Positions 28,454 to 36,009 of a stretch of DNA of 64,000 bases are shown piece after piece (the first letter of the stretch is position 1; each line of letters begins with the position of its first letter). Location of the stretch: assembly GCF_017301735.1 (NCBI RefSeq), contig NZ_CP071090.1, positions 7,244,001-7,308,000 of the forward strand, written 5' to 3'. The stretch is from Pyxidicoccus parkwaysis (GTDB taxonomy: Bacteria > Myxococcota > Myxococcia > Myxococcales > Myxococcaceae). Made by a program: the position numbers and the translations under genes. The notes beneath the pieces were generated by a model that was not told the DNA's origin, made no database searches, and worked only from the letters and a program-made list of their open reading frames with translations.

Positions 28454-31400
28454 ATGAAGCCCTGTCCGGCCGAGACGACGCTGAGTGATTTGCTGGCGGG
28501 ACTGCTCCCGGCGGAGGAGCGCTCGCAAGTCCTGACGCATGTCGAGAGCTGTCACGACTGTCAGCGGGTGCTGGCGGCGGCGGACTCGACGAGCAGTGAC
28601 ACGCCCACCGAGCCGGCCGCCGCGCCGCTGGAGCGCGGCGCCAGGCTGTCGCGCTACGTGGTGCTGGAGCGCATCGGCGCCGGAGCCATGGGTGTGGTGT
28701 ACGCGGCCTATGACCCGGAGCTGGACCGGCAGGTGGCCCTCAAGATGCTTCGCCCCGAGGGTCGGCAGGTGGAGGAGCTGCGCCAGCGGCTGGTGCTGGA
28801 GGCCCAATCGCTGGCCCGCCTCTCCCACGCCAACGTCGTCTCCGTCTTCGACGTGGGCACGCATGATGACTGCGTCTTCCTGGCCATGGAATTGGTGGAC
28901 GGCGTCACCCTGGCCGAGTGGCTGAGGACGCCACGCTCCTGGCAGGAGGTGCTGCGAGTCTTCACCGAGGCGGGACGGGGACTGTCCGCCGCGCACTCGG
29001 CGGGGCTGGTGCACCGCGACTTCAAGCCCGCCAACGTCCTCGTCCACAAGGACGGGCGAGCGCGGGTGACGGACTTCGGCATGGCACGGCCCCTCAACCG
29101 GGGACAGGCCACAGCGTCGAAAGCGGAGCCCGGCGCGGCCTCGTCCACGGCCAGTCCGCTCACGCGCACCGGCGTCCTGCTGGGGACGCCCGCGTACATG
29201 GCGCCGGAATTGCTCGACGGAAGGCGGGCGGACGCGCTGTCGGACCAGTTCAGCTTCTGCGTGGCCCTGCACGAGGCGCTCTACGGCGTGCGTCCCTTCG
29301 AGGGCGTCAGCCTGGAAGAGGTGGCCCGCGCCGCGCAGGAGGAACGCCTGCGCCCGGTGCCCCACGGCACGAAGGTGCCCGCGTGGGTACGGCGCGCGGT
29401 GCTTCGCGGCCTGAAGCCGCGCCCCGAGGAACGCCACCCGTCCATGGAACCGCTGCTGGCGGCGCTCGCGCCCCCACCCCGGCGCGTGTGGGCCCTCATG
29501 ACGGCGCTCGCGGGCCTGGCGTGCCTGCTGGGCGGCGTGGGCGCCTGGACCCTGGCGCACCGGACCGAGGCGAGGTGTGAGCAGGAGGTGGAGAAGCTCG
29601 ACGCGGCGTGGAGCCCCGTGCAGCGCGAGCAGGTGCACGCGGCCTTTCTCGCCAGTGGCGTGTCCCATGCCGCCGACACCTGGGAGAAGGTGGCTGGGAT
29701 TCTGGACGGACATGCCTCGCAGTGGCGCACGCTGCGCACCGAGGCCTGTGTCACGTCCCATGAGCAGCCCGCGAGCAACGCGTGGCAGACGGCCGCCTGC
29801 CTCGACACGCGGCTGTGGCAGCTCGCCGCCGTCACCGACGTGCTGCGGAAGGCGGACGCAGCGATGGTGCGCAAGTCAGTTCAGCTCGTCACGTCCCTGG
29901 AGGGGCTCACGGGCTGTCGAGACGCGCCGGAGCTGTCCACCCGCCCCCAGCCGCCGGACGCGCTCCGCGCTCGCGTGGACGCGGCCCGGCGCAAACTGGC
30001 GGAGGCCGAGGCCCAGAACGCCGCGGGCCGGTATGCCGAAGGACTCAAGCTCACGTCCGCGCTCCTCGAGGACATCCAGGACGTGGATTACAAGCCACTC
30101 GAAGCAGAGGTGCTTCTCTCTCACGGAAGGCTGCTGGACAACAACAGCAGGCCGAAGGACGCGGAACCCATCTTCTACAAAGCCGTGTTCGCCGCCGAGG
30201 CCGGGCACGACGACGCGACGGCGGCGCGCACCTGGAACCATCTGCTCTTGCTGGTGGGAAGTCGCCTGGCCCGTCCCGCGGACGCGGAGCGCATCGCCCA
30301 GCACGCGCAGGCCGCAGTGGTCCGGCTCGGCCGCGAGCGCTTCCCCGCCGTTGCCGCCGATTTCTATCTGGCGCTGTCGTATGTGCTCATGCAGCAGGGG
30401 AAGTACGGTCAGGCGGATGTAGAGCTCTCCAAGGGGCTGGAGCTGGCGAAGCGCGCACATGGCGAGGACAGCCTTCGCGCCGCGGACTTCCTCGTCTCGC
30501 TCGGCCGGGTGCACTACGAGCAGGACCGGTATCAACAAGCTCTGGACGCCCACCTCCGCGCGCTCCAGATCCGCGAGCGTCTCCTCGGGCCGAATCACCC
30601 CGTGCTCGCCCATATCCTCAACGAGCTCGCCATCGAATACGACGACCTCGGCCGCACCGACGAGGCGATCGCCGCCCTTCGCCGGGCCGTCGGCCTGTTC
30701 TCGGACGTCGAGGGCCAGGAGCCCTCCATCCTTGGCGTCGTGCTCGGCACCCTCGGTGGGAAGCTGCAGGAGCTGGGCCACGCGGAGGAAGGCCGACGCC
30801 ATTACGAGCGTGCACGCGCAATCTTTGTACGCATCCTCGGTCCGGACAATCCGCTCGTCGCCTTGACCGACCTCCATCTTGGCATCCTGGACAGCGAAGC
30901 GGACCAGCCCGAGAAGGCCTTCGCCCTGTTCGCCGATGCCGAGAAGCGCATCGAGCGCGCCCTCGGTCCCGACTCGCGGCGAAGCACCGGGCTGCTCATC
31001 ACCCGTGCGGACGCGTACAACCGGGTGGGTAGAAACGCCGAGGCCCGGAAGGACCTGATGCACGCCAAGGCCATCATCGTGAAGGAGCATGGCCCCGACA
31101 CCCCCAACGTGGCGGAGGTGGCTCCGTCCTGGGGCCGAGTGGCCCTGGACGAGCGAAAACCGAGGGAGGCGCTGGACGTCTGCGAGCACGCCCTGGCCCT
31201 CGATGAGAAGACCCAGGGCCCCCGAAGCCAGAACGTGGCGCGCAACCTCGTCTGCCTCGGGGAAGCACACCTCGACCTGGGCGAACCGGAGAAGGCCCGG
31301 CCCCTGCTGGAGCGCGCCCTGGAGGTCCTCAATGGCGCATCGACCGCGCAGCTGACCTCGGCCTGGGCCCGCTTCCTGATGGCTCGCGCGCTGATGGCAC

Positions 31401-31534
31401 AACATCCCCCGGACAAGGAGCGCGCGAGGGCCTTCGCCGAGCAGGCCCGCGCCGTGTTCGAGGCGCAGGGCAACCGCGCCAGACCCGAGATGGAGAAGCT
31501 CCGGGCGTGGCAGCTGGGCCTGTCCCGACGGTGA
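28454..31534 (+). CDS. Ser/Thr protein kinase with zinc-finger head and TPR region
   Basis: A 1026-residue protein. Residues 1-45 carry an anti-sigma-type zinc finger (H29-x3-C33-x2-C36; HVESCHDC). The kinase domain spans about 66-340: glycine loop GAGAMGVVY, Lys97, HRDFKPAN at 187-194, DFG at 207-209, APE near 250. A membrane helix at 345-366 leads into a ~650-residue TPR-rich part with clear repeats such as ALDAHLRALQIRERLLGPNH. All catalytic residues are present. The zinc finger suggests coupling to an ECF sigma factor or redox/zinc sensing, but no sigma gene is adjacent. The TPR part holds two of the few GATC sites outside the island. Confidence 0.93.
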   Translation: MKPCPAETTLSDLLAGLLPAEERSQVLTHVESCHDCQRVLAAADSTSSDTPTEPAAAPLERGARLSRYVVLERIGAGAMGVVYAAYDPELDRQVALKMLRPEGRQVEELRQRLVLEAQSLARLSHANVVSVFDVGTHDDCVFLAMELVDGVTLAEWLRTPRSWQEVLRVFTEAGRGLSAAHSAGLVHRDFKPANVLVHKDGRARVTDFGMARPLNRGQATASKAEPGAASSTASPLTRTGVLLGTPAYMAPELLDGRRADALSDQFSFCVALHEALYGVRPFEGVSLEEVARAAQEERLRPVPHGTKVPAWVRRAVLRGLKPRPEERHPSMEPLLAALAPPPRRVWALMTALAGLACLLGGVGAWTLAHRTEARCEQEVEKLDAAWSPVQREQVHAAFLASGVSHAADTWEKVAGILDGHASQWRTLRTEACVTSHEQPASNAWQTAACLDTRLWQLAAVTDVLRKADAAMVRKSVQLVTSLEGLTGCRDAPELSTRPQPPDALRARVDAARRKLAEAEAQNAAGRYAEGLKLTSALLEDIQDVDYKPLEAEVLLSHGRLLDNNSRPKDAEPIFYKAVFAAEAGHDDATAARTWNHLLLLVGSRLARPADAERIAQHAQAAVVRLGRERFPAVAADFYLALSYVLMQQGKYGQADVELSKGLELAKRAHGEDSLRAADFLVSLGRVHYEQDRYQQALDAHLRALQIRERLLGPNHPVLAHILNELAIEYDDLGRTDEAIAALRRAVGLFSDVEGQEPSILGVVLGTLGGKLQELGHAEEGRRHYERARAIFVRILGPDNPLVALTDLHLGILDSEADQPEKAFALFADAEKRIERALGPDSRRSTGLLITRADAYNRVGRNAEARKDLMHAKAIIVKEHGPDTPNVAEVAPSWGRVALDERKPREALDVCEHALALDEKTQGPRSQNVARNLVCLGEAHLDLGEPEKARPLLERALEVLNGASTAQLTSAWARFLMARALMAQHPPDKERARAFAEQARAVFEAQGNRARPEMEKLRAWQLGLSRR

Positions 31535-31538
31535 AGCC

Positions 31539-31664
31539 TCAGCGAAGCACGGTGTCCTGGAGGAAGCGCGTCAGTGCCTCGGCCAACTTCGGGTCGAGGT
31601 CTCAGCGCAGCACGGTGTCCTGGAGGAAGCGCGTCAGCGAGTCGGCCATCTTCCGGTGCGTGGT
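31539..31664. repeat. 63-bp direct duplication covering the 3' end of the esterase gene
   Basis: 31539-31601 repeats 31602-31664, which includes the esterase stop. The first ~36 bp are almost identical and the rest is diverged. Read on the minus strand, the outer copy continues in frame past the esterase TGA as DLDPKLAEALTRFLQDTVLR and then stops, against KMADSLTRFLQDTVLR in the gene. The clustered divergence suggests the tail of a deleted tandem paralogue rather than a fresh slip. Confidence 0.75.
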
Positions 31665-32804
31665 GGCGGACGGGTGCCAGTCCTCCGCGACGCCGTCGGC
31701 CTCGGGGTTCTGCACGGCCATCTGGTGGCGGTAGACGCGGGCATCTCCGGCGCGGTTGCGCTCCGCCACCAGCTCGGTAATCCACGTCCCGACGTGCGCG
31801 GACGTCACCGTGCCATTCACGTCCTGCTGCTTGTAACCGTCCGTCATGCTGCCCAGCGTGCAGACAATTCGTGCCTTCGGGTGCAGCTCGCGCACGCGCG
31901 CGAGGAGCTTGCGGTACGCGGCCTTGAAGGCCGTCTCGCTGGGGAGGAACTCGGAGGTGCCGTAGCCGGCGAAGGCGTCGTTGGTGCCGGCGTTGATGAC
32001 CACCACGTCGGGCGAGTACAAGCCAGCGTCCCAGACGGCGGGCTGCCCCGGCACCGCGAGCTCATAGAGCGCCGGCAGCAGGTCCGTCGTGGACATGTCC
32101 AGGTTGCGGTACATGCCGTGGCCCGAGTAGCAGACCGTCACCAGCTCCGCGCCCAGGCTCCGCGCCGTGAGCCAGCCATAGCCGCGCGAGGGGTTCTCGT
32201 TCTTCGAGTTGAAGGTCGGCGCCCGCCACGAAGGCGAGTCCGGGATGAGCGAGACCTCGGTGCCGTAGCCGCATGAGATGGAGTCGCCCACCAACTCCAT
32301 GCGCAGCGCGGGACGCGACGGCGGCTCCCGGAGCTCGCCGTGGACTTCGAGCGCCATGAGCTCGCTGTGGCCCACGGAGGACTCGGTGCGCTTGAGGACC
32401 TCCACCGTGTGGAGGCCGGTCTCCAACCCGCTGGCGAGCACATAGGTGGACTCGCCGCTGCGAACCGCGAGCGGCTTCGGCGCGGCGCCGTCGACGCTCA
32501 CGTCGAACCAGTTCGTTCCGATGTCGCCGCCGAGGCCGAAGTCATTGAGCCGCATCCGCACCGCGTCGCCCCAGAAGCGCGCTCGCACCGTGACGCCGGG
32601 ATGGGAGAAGACGACGCCCGTGCCGGAGGTGTACCGCCGGCCGGTGTACTGAAGCCGCGCGTCGGAGGCCGGCACGCTCACCCATGTCAGGACGCCGGAG
32701 GACGAAGCACCCGCGTCGGAGGAAGGCGCCGGCACCGAGGGCGCCCTGCACGCCGACATCCAAAGGCAGAGTCCGAACCCGAGCACTACTTTCCGCCGCG
32801 TCAT
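31602..32804 (-). CDS. SGNH/GDSL esterase lipoprotein, CE2-like
   Basis: 400 residues from ATG 32804. The lipobox WMSAC places Cys19 as the lipidation site. An N-terminal jelly-roll (about 40-155; WVSVPASDARLQYTGRR) precedes the SGNH domain. The nucleophile Ser175 is in LVGDSISCGYGTE, the Gly/Asn block in DVVVINAGTND, and the C-terminal D-x-H in DWHPSATTHRK (about 375-377). This two-domain order is that of carbohydrate esterase family 2 (deacetylation of sugars). It is probably surface-anchored. A partial copy of its 3' end lies just downstream, and the island boundary lies ~70 bp upstream of its start. Confidence 0.82.
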   Translation of the reverse strand: MTRRKVVLGFGLCLWMSACRAPSVPAPSSDAGASSSGVLTWVSVPASDARLQYTGRRYTSGTGVVFSHPGVTVRARFWGDAVRMRLNDFGLGGDIGTNWFDVSVDGAAPKPLAVRSGESTYVLASGLETGLHTVEVLKRTESSVGHSELMALEVHGELREPPSRPALRMELVGDSISCGYGTEVSLIPDSPSWRAPTFNSKNENPSRGYGWLTARSLGAELVTVCYSGHGMYRNLDMSTTDLLPALYELAVPGQPAVWDAGLYSPDVVVINAGTNDAFAGYGTSEFLPSETAFKAAYRKLLARVRELHPKARIVCTLGSMTDGYKQQDVNGTVTSAHVGTWITELVAERNRAGDARVYRHQMAVQNPEADGVAEDWHPSATTHRKMADSLTRFLQDTVLR

Positions 32805-32872
32805 GCCGCCATCTCTACCATGGGCCTTCGCATCGGATGGACGCACGGAGGGCAGGCAGCCGGCTCCGAACC

Positions 32873-32898
32873 CCCTACCACGGTGATCACGGCGGTAG
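32873..32898. repeat. Left island-boundary 26-bp near-palindrome
   Basis: The arms CCTACC and GGTAGG surround a GTGATCAC core; 22 of 26 positions are self-complementary. It matches the right copy at 42715-42740 in 25 of 26 bases. The IS30-type reading frame ends inside it. IS30-family elements are known to favour palindromic targets, so it may be an insertion site. Confidence 0.8.
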
Positions 32899-33075
32899 GA
32901 GAGAGCATCGCCGTGCTGGCGGGACGAAACCACCGTTGGACGAAAGGACATTGTGGACCGTCCCTGGAACGCGGCCGAGCGCCCGGCTGATGTCACTCAG
33001 GGATTGTCCGGCCTTCCACCGTCTCCAAATCTCGGCCCTCTGCTCAGCAGAGAAGCCCTGGCGCCTCTTCGGCAT
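32887..33075 (-). pseudogene. Truncated IS30-family transposase (N-terminal HTH only)
   Basis: A 62-codon frame begins MPKRRQGFSAEQRAEIWRRW and continues through ISRALGRVPGTVHNVL to PPARR, the DNA-binding head typical of IS30-type transposases. About 300 residues, including the DDE catalytic core, are missing. The homology stops at the boundary palindrome. An AGGA site precedes the ATG. A sequence at 33103-33122 (TGTTGCGTCGACCCGTTGAG) resembles IS30-family ends, which suggests that one terminus survives. The rest of the 32805-33178 interval between the esterase and the regulator holds no other gene. Confidence 0.7.
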
Positions 33076-33178
33076 TCACTGTTCCTATCAACGAGAAGAT
33101 GCTGTTGCGTCGACCCGTTGAGTTTGCCGGGGCTTTTCTTTTGTGCGCCGGGCGCTCATTCGGGTTCGCGGCCGTGCT

Positions 33179-35026
33179 CTACGTTTCAGGCTTCTTGAGC
33201 CCGAGCATCTTCACCTTGTGGGATAGGGTCCGCAGCGGCATGCCGAGCCGCTTCGCGGCCTCCGCCCGGTTCCACCCCACCGACTCCAAGGCCTCTCGCA
33301 GGAGCTTCGCCTCGTAGCCCTGGACCCGCGCCCGGAGCGCGCTCGCGTCATCTCCTGGCGGAGACATGGAGGCAGCGGGGGGAGGCGTGGGAACGGGCTC
33401 CGGCTTCCGGCTGCCCGCCTCCCGGACCCGTACCGGCAGATCGTCCGGAGTGATCAGCGCGCCACGAGCCACGACCACAGCTCTCTCGACGGCGTTCTTG
33501 AGCTCTCGCACATTCCCCGGCCAGGAGTACGCACACAGCAGCCCGAGCGCCGAGGCCTCGATCCCCTGGACTTTGCGCCCGTTGGCTTCGTTCGCCAGCC
33601 GGAGGAAACGCCGCGCCAGGGGTTCGATCTCATCCAACCGCTGCCGGAGCGGGGGAATCTCCAGCGTGACGGTATCCAGGCGGTAGTACAGGTCGGCCCG
33701 AAAGCTCCCCGCCTGGGCCATGGCCGCCAGATCACGGTGCGTGGCCGCCACGACCCGCACATCGACAGCGATCTCGCGGGTAGAGCCCACCCGGAAGAAC
33801 GAGCCTGTCTCGAGCACCCGCAGCAGCGCGGCCTGGGCGGCGTGGGGCAACTCGCCCAGCTCATCGAGGAAGACCGTGCCCCCGTCCGCCTCCTCGAAGA
33901 TGCCCTTCTGCTGCTGCACGGCCCCCGTGAACGCCCCTCGCTCGTGCCCGAAGAACGTGCTCTCGACCAGGTGGGCGGGAATGGCCGCGCAGTTGACGCG
34001 CACCATGCGGCGGGCCCGCCGCGGTCCTTGCTCGTGGAGGAACCGCGCCAGGATTTCCTTGCCCGTGCCCGTCTCGCCGTGCAGGACGACCGGGACACGG
34101 GACGAGGCGACACGGCGCGCCGTCTCCAGCAACTCCTGCATGAACGGGCCCGCCACGATAGCATCATCCGCCAGGGCGTCGCTCTCCAGCCAGGGGGCGC
34201 GCACCTCCGCCTGGACCGGCTGCTCCGCGGAGGCGCGGTTGGCCGCCGCGCGAGACTTCTCGATGAGCACCTCCACGGTCCCCGCGGCCTCGGGGTAGGA
34301 GGCCACCCCCACATAGAGGCGGGGGTCTGCTCCGCGAGCCGCCGCGACGATGGCTCGGGCGAGCTTCAGCGCCTCTTCGGCTCCCGTCTCCGGCAACAGG
34401 ATCTGTGCGGCATCCGAGCCGTATGAGGCCAGGTGATCGACAGGGCGGAGCACGGCACGCAGGCGCTCCACCCAGTAGCGGACATGATCCGTGAGGGAGG
34501 AGATCTCCCCCGGCGAGCGCTCACGCGCCACCCTCACGACGAGCAGGGAGAACGGGCGCTGGAACTGCCGGGCCCGCGCCGCCTCCTCGTCCACATGGCA
34601 TCGGAACGCCTCATCCCCTTCGATGCCGAGCGACTCCCCCGAGGGACCGAGCGCATGGACCCGGGCCAGCAGCTTGCCCAGCATCAGCTCGTCACCGATC
34701 TCGACTTCGGCCTTGTCAATGCGGCGCCCGCCGACCCAGGTCCCGTTGGTCGAGCCGAGATCCTCGACGCAGACCCGGTTCCCCGAGAGCAGGAAACGGG
34801 CATGGACACGAGAGAGCGTCGGATCGTTGATGCGCAGATCGGCCGGCTCGATCCTCCCGATCGTCCGAGGAACCTCTGGTGGCAGGAGCAGCGCCTCCAC
34901 ACCGCTCGCGTGGTGCACGATGACTGCGACCCCCTGACCGAATCCCCGAGGCACCACGCCCTGCTCGGAGGTCGCGACCGGTTCTGTCTCAATGCTCTTC
35001 GGTGGAGAGAGGCTCCCTGCGGGCAT
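33179..35026 (-). CDS. FHA / GGDEF-like / sigma-54 AAA+ / Fis regulator of the island
   Basis: 615 residues from ATG 35026; the frame is open ~30 codons further upstream. The FHA domain is at about 55-105 (TIGRIEPADLRINDPTLSRVHARF, GSTNGTWVGG). Residues ~150-265 form an alpha/beta domain resembling a degenerate GGDEF or cyclase fold (RQFQRPFSLLVVRVA, DHLASYGSDAAQILLPE), with no GGDEF motif. The AAA+ domain has Walker A GETGTGKE at 317-324, GAFTGA at 364-369 and FLDE at 386-389. The C-terminal HTH ends AAKRLGMPLRTLSHKVKMLG. It is divergent from the Vps62-like gene, whose upstream region carries a -24/-12 promoter, so it is the likely activator of that operon, with FHA input from the kinase at 36010. 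Confidence 0.92.
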   Translation of the reverse strand: MPAGSLSPPKSIETEPVATSEQGVVPRGFGQGVAVIVHHASGVEALLLPPEVPRTIGRIEPADLRINDPTLSRVHARFLLSGNRVCVEDLGSTNGTWVGGRRIDKAEVEIGDELMLGKLLARVHALGPSGESLGIEGDEAFRCHVDEEAARARQFQRPFSLLVVRVARERSPGEISSLTDHVRYWVERLRAVLRPVDHLASYGSDAAQILLPETGAEEALKLARAIVAAARGADPRLYVGVASYPEAAGTVEVLIEKSRAAANRASAEQPVQAEVRAPWLESDALADDAIVAGPFMQELLETARRVASSRVPVVLHGETGTGKEILARFLHEQGPRRARRMVRVNCAAIPAHLVESTFFGHERGAFTGAVQQQKGIFEEADGGTVFLDELGELPHAAQAALLRVLETGSFFRVGSTREIAVDVRVVAATHRDLAAMAQAGSFRADLYYRLDTVTLEIPPLRQRLDEIEPLARRFLRLANEANGRKVQGIEASALGLLCAYSWPGNVRELKNAVERAVVVARGALITPDDLPVRVREAGSRKPEPVPTPPPAASMSPPGDDASALRARVQGYEAKLLREALESVGWNRAEAAKRLGMPLRTLSHKVKMLGLKKPET

Positions 35027-35231
35027 GGCCTTCCGTAACAGAGTGGGAAGGAGTGCGACAAGAAGCGCCCGGCAATTCCAAGCGCGCGGGCAAGAGCTCG
35101 CCAGCGCCTCCGGCAAGGGTTTGCCAGCGCAAGAGGTGACACCACGCCTCTGCCGCCAACTCGGGTCCGAGCCTGACGGATTTCAAGGTGTTGACCCGGG
35201 CCAGGGCACGAAACGCGGCCCCCCAGGCGCA

Positions 35232-35247
35232 CGGCACACGCATTGCT
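35232..35247 (+). promoter_or_regulatory. Sigma-54 promoter of the island operon
   Basis: CGGCAC-ACGCA-TTGCT matches TGGCAC-N5-TTGCW at all but the first base. The invariant GG (35233-35234) and GC (35245-35246) are exactly 10 bp apart. The start of transcription would be ~40 bp before the GTG at 35298. It lies in the divergent region next to the FHA/sigma-54 activator gene. Confidence 0.72.
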
Positions 35248-35297
35248 CAAGGACATGGCCAGCGTCAATGAGACGCCCTAAACCAAGGAGCACCCTC

Positions 35298-35978
35298 GTG
35301 GCACTCATGGTCAATGCGATGATCCTCACCAGCAATGAGTTCGACCTCATCTGGAACGACAAGGGTAGCGGCGCTAAGGCCTCCATCCAGACCTGGAGGG
35401 CGGCCCCCAAAGCCAACGGGTACCTCCCGCTCGGCGATCTGGCTCAGGCGGCGGACAACACCTGGATCTACGGCACCAAGCCCCTCGGCGCGTTCGTCGT
35501 GCTCCAGGACGTGAGCACCGATGGCGACGTCGCGCTCAAGAACCCCGAATCCTTCACCAACATCTGGACCGACGCGGGCTCGGGCGGCAACACGGACGGC
35601 TCGATCTGGGCGCCGAATCCACCCAATGGTTTCACGGCGCTCGGTCACATGGTGAATACGGGTCACTCGACGCCGCCGGACACGTCGTCCTACTACTGCA
35701 TCAACACCCAGATGGTGGTGCAGGCCCAGTCGGGGCCGCTCATCTACGCCGACACCGGTTCGGGCGCCAAGAAGGACCTCGGCGTGTGGTCGTTCGCGCC
35801 GACGCCGACGCAGCCGGGCGGGATCGTGCTCGGCACGTTCCTCGCCAATAACAGCCATTCGGCACCGCCGGAGAACTCGCTCTTCGACCTCATCGACCCG
35901 CAGTACGTCACGTGGGTGACCGCCACGGCCAGCTCCAGGCGCGCGAAGCCGTCGCGGGCGGAGTTCACTGCCCTCTGA
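35298..35978 (+). CDS. Vps62-related (DUF946-like) repeat protein
   Basis: 226 residues from GTG 35298, which has AAGGAG seven bases upstream. No signal peptide. Three internal repeats of ~35 residues share the pattern W/Y-x-D-x-GSG ... W ... P ... G ... LG: about residues 19-50 (NDKGSGAKAS, GYLPLGDLA), 90-125 (TDAGSGGNTD, GFTALGHMV) and 150-190 (ADTGSGAKKD, GGIVLGTFL). This is the beta repeat of Vps62/DUF946 proteins. It is the first gene of the operon behind the sigma-54 promoter. Its role is unknown; possible roles are a structural, binding or toxin-like partner, or a modification target. Confidence 0.7.
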   Translation: MALMVNAMILTSNEFDLIWNDKGSGAKASIQTWRAAPKANGYLPLGDLAQAADNTWIYGTKPLGAFVVLQDVSTDGDVALKNPESFTNIWTDAGSGGNTDGSIWAPNPPNGFTALGHMVNTGHSTPPDTSSYYCINTQMVVQAQSGPLIYADTGSGAKKDLGVWSFAPTPTQPGGIVLGTFLANNSHSAPPENSLFDLIDPQYVTWVTATASSRRAKPSRAEFTAL

Positions 35979-36009
35979 ACCAAGGACTCTCACGGGGGGC
36001 TTGCTTGAG

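Noticed and set aside
35027..35297. Short ORFs upstream of the Vps62-like gene as a RiPP precursor
   Set aside because: No ribosome site, no leader/core pattern, and the interval holds the sigma-54 promoter. The in-frame upstream extension is Arg/Pro-rich and non-protein-like.
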